From Brassica napus (Eukaryota > Streptophyta > Magnoliopsida > Brassicales > Brassicaceae): 64,000 nt of DNA. Made by a program: the position numbers and the translations under genes. The notes under the pieces were generated by a model that was not told where the DNA came from, did no database searches, and worked only from the letters and a program-made list of their open reading frames with translations. Positions 60,253-64,000 of this stretch are shown piece after piece. The DNA is taken from the NCBI RefSeq assembly GCF_020379485.1, contig NC_063452.1, positions 58,053,338-58,117,337 on the forward strand, written 5' to 3'. Numbering within the stretch: position 1 is the stretch's first letter; each line of letters starts with the position of its first letter.

Positions 60253-60769
60253 ATTCGGCTATAATTCCTTCAAAATTGATTTATCAAGAAAAATGTTTTA
60301 GAACTATAACAAATACACCCTCCATCTTTTATGTTCTGATAAATACAAAGAACAAAGAATATTTTGATGCATGTCTTCTCTTGTATTTATTCCATAAGAA
60401 GAAAATACTTTGTGCTTATTATTGCTGAATGTATTATTACATACGAATTACGATAAATAAATGCTATCTGAGTTTATCATTTCATGGCGATATTCAGTAC
60501 AAATGTTGTATGAGTGGTCTAGCTAGATGCAGCGGCTAGATATTTTGTGTAGCGGCCAAGCGTGATGACTATGAAAAGTGAAAACACGAGTTTGATTATA
60601 ATGCTAGAAGAAACAAAAGCTGCTTCAAGTTCAAGTTCAAGCAAATCTCATACAAGTCCAAGATTACCAAAGTAAAGAAGAAACAGAAAGCTTACAGTAG
60701 TAGAGTTACACGTTCCAGAGGTACTAGAGATACAAGTTTTGAAGGTAGTAGAAGAAGAGCAGTAGAGTT

Positions 60770-61822
60770 ACAAAGCCGAGACAACAAACATAGTTATAAA
60801 GCCAAGAAAGGGCAACAGAGAACCCGTGACTTGGTTCACATGAAAACAGTAGCAGAAACAAACAAAGCACAAAGAAACAAACCAAAATACAGCAGCTTTC
60901 GTCTTCAGTACCCACATGGTCTTGTACTTCACCTGAAACAGGGAAAATGAGATTCGTAAGCAAAGTAAAAAGATAAGTAAACATCACTAAAGTTAGCATT
61001 AACAAACCATCAATTATCACAACATCTCAGACATTAATTTCATTTTCAGAGCTATTTCCATCTCAGAGAGTGGCTCGGTCTATGCAACCTATCATTTCAC
61101 TATCGAATTCACACCAGAAAGTTAACTAGTTCAAAGGACATAAGTTATTGTTCTCAAACTACAAACTTACGTTTAGAAAGTTTTAAAGTTCAAACAAGGA
61201 AGAGATTTAGTGATAAATGATGGTTTACTGTTATTGTTTTCAAACTACAAACTTAAGTTAACGGGTAAGTTTAGACACTAACCTCCTTTGGCCTGTCTCA
61301 AGTTCAGTCAGACGCATATGCAGCATCCTCACCTGCTCCTGAACATATATCAGACAAACCAATCATTATGTTACAAAGGTTGTACAAACAACTATCAATT
61401 TCATGTTACAATTTAGATTTGAACTCACCTTAAGCGCATGGCACTCTCTCAGAAGCTTCTCCTGCTCGTAGACTTTTATTTTGAGCCTCTCAACCTCTTG
61501 TTGCATACCCATAACCCATGGTTTCCTGAAATGCAGCCCGTCATTCTGCCAAAACATAATAACCATTGTCAAACTGCAAATTCATTTCGAAGTAGAAGAA
61601 TGTTAATAACATAGAACACTATATACCTCGTAGTCTTTGCAGATGAAGTATCTTTTCCCAGGGAGGTAGTCATATGTGTCCTCTTCATCAACGACTTCCT
61701 TCGTGATTGATCCACAGGGGCAGAGCTTAGGAATACCTTGTTGCGCATCTGCAACGAATAAAGCATGTTGTAGTAATCTTTGTGTGCTTTCATATCTCTT
61801 AATTCTTCCTCCATTTCAACAC
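60770..61822 (-). pseudogene. GRF-type zinc-finger protein, probably frameshifted
   Basis: Exons 61822-61627, 61545-61429, 61338-61283 and one from 60932 have good splice sites. They encode RYESTQRLLQHALFVADAQ, then a GRF zinc-finger start (LCPCGSITKEVVDEE), KRYFICKDYE, DGLHFRKPWVMGMQQEVERLK and a coiled coil ending LTELETGQRR. The only nearby ATG (61814) is in a different frame from the zinc finger, so one small indel near it breaks the gene. The last exon is strongly hydrophobic in two frames, as in GRF proteins with a C-terminal membrane anchor, but the spliced frame meets a stop first. Function is unknown; GRF fingers are thought to bind nucleic acid. Confidence 0.6.
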
Positions 61823-62406
61823 CTGCAAGAACAAAAACTAATCGATTTAGAACCCTATACACGAACCCTAAATCGATTTAGAACTCAATCCCGAACCCTA
61901 TAAGGATTTATAACTCAATCCCGAACCTTAATAACGACGAAAACAACAAAGAAGCGAATTGAGATGAAGAAAATAGCAAACCCATACGAAAACCCTAATT
62001 CGATAAAAATCTCCAACTCGATTTGAAACCCTAAATCCATTTAAACCCTCGATAGAATCCTAAAAACAGATGAAAACAACATGCAACAACTTCAAATGCA
62101 AAAATATTGACGTGAAAGCTCAGATTTACCTTCACCCTTCTCCTATCGCCGAATCGCCTTTGATATCGCGAGAGCTCTTTTTTTTCGTGATGGAGAAAGA
62201 AAATGATTCTTTTTTTTCCCACACGCGAAAGACACCCCCACCCCTCGCCTATCAGCTGTTGCCACGCACGTAAGGATTAAGTCCTTAAACACTTTGTTTA
62301 AGGACCCTTTCTTAGCTAAAGAAAAAATAAAACTATTATTATACTCGGATTTGCCTAGGATTCCGCGCTAAGTTCCACTTACGTTCCCGCGTTGCGGGTG
62401 GTCTTA

Positions 62407-63058
62407 TAATTTACTCCATTAATTATATTTTAGTTCTTGTAACAGTATCAAATTAAAAAACAGTGGAAATTGAATGAAGACAAATAAACTGAGGAGATAA
62501 CAAATATGAATATTCATTCAAAAAGAGAATTCTATATATCACAGCCTTACTTTTCTTATTTCAAAAGGCTGCTACATAAAGTATATCACCAACCTTATAG
62601 ATTGTTCATACTTTGTGATAACAATAATAGCTTTGCAAGTTCTGATCTCAATCACATTCCCGCGTGTTCAGTCAACAACATACAAAGCATGAAACCAAAG
62701 TAAATGACTTAGTCTTTTTCATACACTATTCTCCCAACTTCAACGGCAGACATACAGTCTTATTCCCAAAGAAGATGGAGTCTTTATTTTCTTGTGAACC
62801 ATGGATGCAGATTCACTTGATAAACCGATCGACATGAGCATAGCCAATGAAAAGAGTGTGAAGCAACTGTAGCAAACCCGTACATATATTTTTCTATAAA
62901 TTTAGGCTCTTCCTTTCGTAACTCTTGTCGTCTTCTTACAGAGAAAAAAAATAAAAGAGCCTCGAAAAATTCACAGACTTGTCTCCCTCTCTTTTCTCTT
63001 TCTCACTCTTTCAGATTTGAGTAGCTTCTGAAAATTTCACAGCCCAAAACAAACAAAA
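62407..63058 (+). promoter_or_regulatory. Upstream region of the HVA22-like exon
   Basis: Mostly intergenic DNA. Near the right end a CTATAAATTTAGG TATA-like box (62894) is followed by a CT-rich 5' UTR-like leader up to the HVA22-like ATG. No gene was seen in 62407-62880. Confidence 0.5.
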
Positions 63059-63105
63059 ATGAGCAAGTTCTGGACTTTCCTCATTGCTCTCCACTCAGGC
63101 GCTGG
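63059..63105 (+). pseudogene. HVA22-like gene, exon 1 only
   Basis: ATG at 63059 opens MSKFWTFLIALHSGAG, which matches the N-terminus of HVA22d/e-type proteins (TB2/DP1/REEP family, ER membrane shaping, ABA- and stress-responsive). Exon 1 of those genes ends at this point, and here GG|GTGTTT gives a donor. The next expected exon (LLYPLYASV...) is not visible in the remaining 900 bp. It may lie beyond the window behind an insertion, or this may be a truncated copy. Confidence 0.55.
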
Positions 63106-64000
63106 GTGTTTCATTTCTTCGTCATCTCAACATGTTCTTTTATGTTATGTGAGTCCTGTTGTTTTAAAACCTCTTTCTTAAAGACTATGTGTTTTGCTTG
63201 GGGACAAACAAAACGGTAAATCGGGGAGAGTAAATATACATTAGATTTTACCAATTTATATAAGTGTTTTAGAGTTTATATATTATGTATTGGAGTCTTC
63301 TTAGAATATTTACAGGTTCAGAAATATTTGGAGCAATGCGGTGATTTTGAAGCATTTTGGAGATAAAAATAAAAGAAACTCGTAGTTATTCATCGAACCA
63401 ATTAGAAGTTGACATCAGAGCCAATCGTCGATCGACAAACACCTTCTATCGTTGATCGACAACGAAGCGCACAAGGCCGACTTGGTTCCCAGCCGACTTA
63501 AACCCAAGTCTCACATAATTACAAGATTACCCATAACCGAGTTTTAACCTAATATTTATGTATCCTGTCATTGTCTTAGGCAACACACACTTTCTTTACT
63601 TTTCATACTTTTCACACAAACAGTTTAGGGTTTTCAGTAGTTTGGAGAGAAGATCCAAGACTTATCCAGAGCTTGTATTGGAACTTAGTTTTTCTACCTT
63701 GCAGCTATTCAGATTATTGATATGCTTTGCTTTGCTATGCTTAAGTAATTCACTTATTAGATTTAGGGGTTGATTAGGGTTATGAAGGATTAACCAAAAC
63801 TATATAATTGCTAACATATTAGAGATATCCATCAATTAAATTGCTCTTATTGCTTGTTTTCTAGAGTAGCTAACGAGAAAGAGAGAGAGAGAGATCGAAC
63901 AACTAATTAAATTTGTATTATTCTGCCCTATACTAAAAACAGTACAGAATACTGTTGTTCACCATATATACGGCCATACCAGCCGTGTGTTTAGAACACT
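63106..64000. other. Putative intron or transposon DNA
   Basis: No exon was recognised. The stretch 63410-63500 contains repeated TCGATCGAC-type words with GGCCGACTTGG, which resemble internal parts of Brassicaceae LTR retrotransposons, so a transposon may occupy the HVA22-like intron. No borders were found. Confidence 0.4.

Larger units (their letters stand above)
58788..62403 (-). mobile_element. PIF/Harbinger element, tentative borders
   Basis: The transposase remnant lies inside two TTA triplets (58785-58787 and 62404-62406), the duplication expected of PIF/Harbinger. The outer sequences GAGCTAACACC and (inward) GACCACCCGC are only weakly alike, so the borders are provisional. The same span also contains a GRF zinc-finger reading frame on the same strand. 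Confidence 0.45.

Overview
This is plant nuclear DNA: AT-rich, rich in spliced genes with GT-AG introns, and full of transposable elements. The order pectate lyase – PIN8 – VDAC3 – PBL34-type kinase – VIH1-type inositol pyrophosphate kinase matches, from memory, Arabidopsis chromosome 5 (At5g15110 down to At5g15070). This points to a Brassicaceae genome, probably Brassica or a close relative, with the ancestral gene order kept but stretched by transposon insertions. Exon coordinates below were built by hand from splice sites, and reading-frame phase closes across each full gene model.

Layout. 1-4231: 5' part of a minus-strand Copia retrotransposon with an open gag and an open pol that runs off the window. 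6992-10692: a Helitron carrying inverted and direct arrays of a 25-bp minisatellite. 11329-17119: divergent pectate lyase (minus) and PIN8 (plus). 17120-23064: AT-rich DNA with a patellin pseudogene fragment and a second Helitron. 23065-29458: a complete 6.4-kb LTR element with a broken gag and no recognisable pol, ending 320 bp before the VDAC3 start codon. 29779-31250: VDAC3.

31912-49985 contains a tandem segmental duplication. Copy A is VDAC3 plus a 3' fragment of the kinase gene, broken by a deletion, a retroposon and a hAT element holding a Helitron. Copy B is only the last VDAC3 exon plus the intact kinase gene. Between them lie a MATH/coiled-coil gene, a 1.5-kb tandem duplication with telomere-like repeats, and a 4.2-kb Mutator-like element full of GACGACTT/AAGTCGTC words. 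The two copies act as empty-site controls for each other and let several insertions be ordered in time.

50842-58136: a 30-exon VIH1-type gene (1062 codons). 58524-62403: a Stowaway MITE and a decayed PIF/Harbinger element with a GRF zinc-finger reading frame beside the transposase. 63059: first exon of an HVA22-like gene whose remainder is not visible.

The most interesting observations are: a shared primer-binding site in both LTR elements that matches the anticodon arm of tRNA-Ile, with C opposite the wobble position that is inosine in the mature tRNA; an intron-like segment between gag and pol whose removal restores one reading frame; and the reciprocal empty-site chronology of the VDAC3/kinase duplication.
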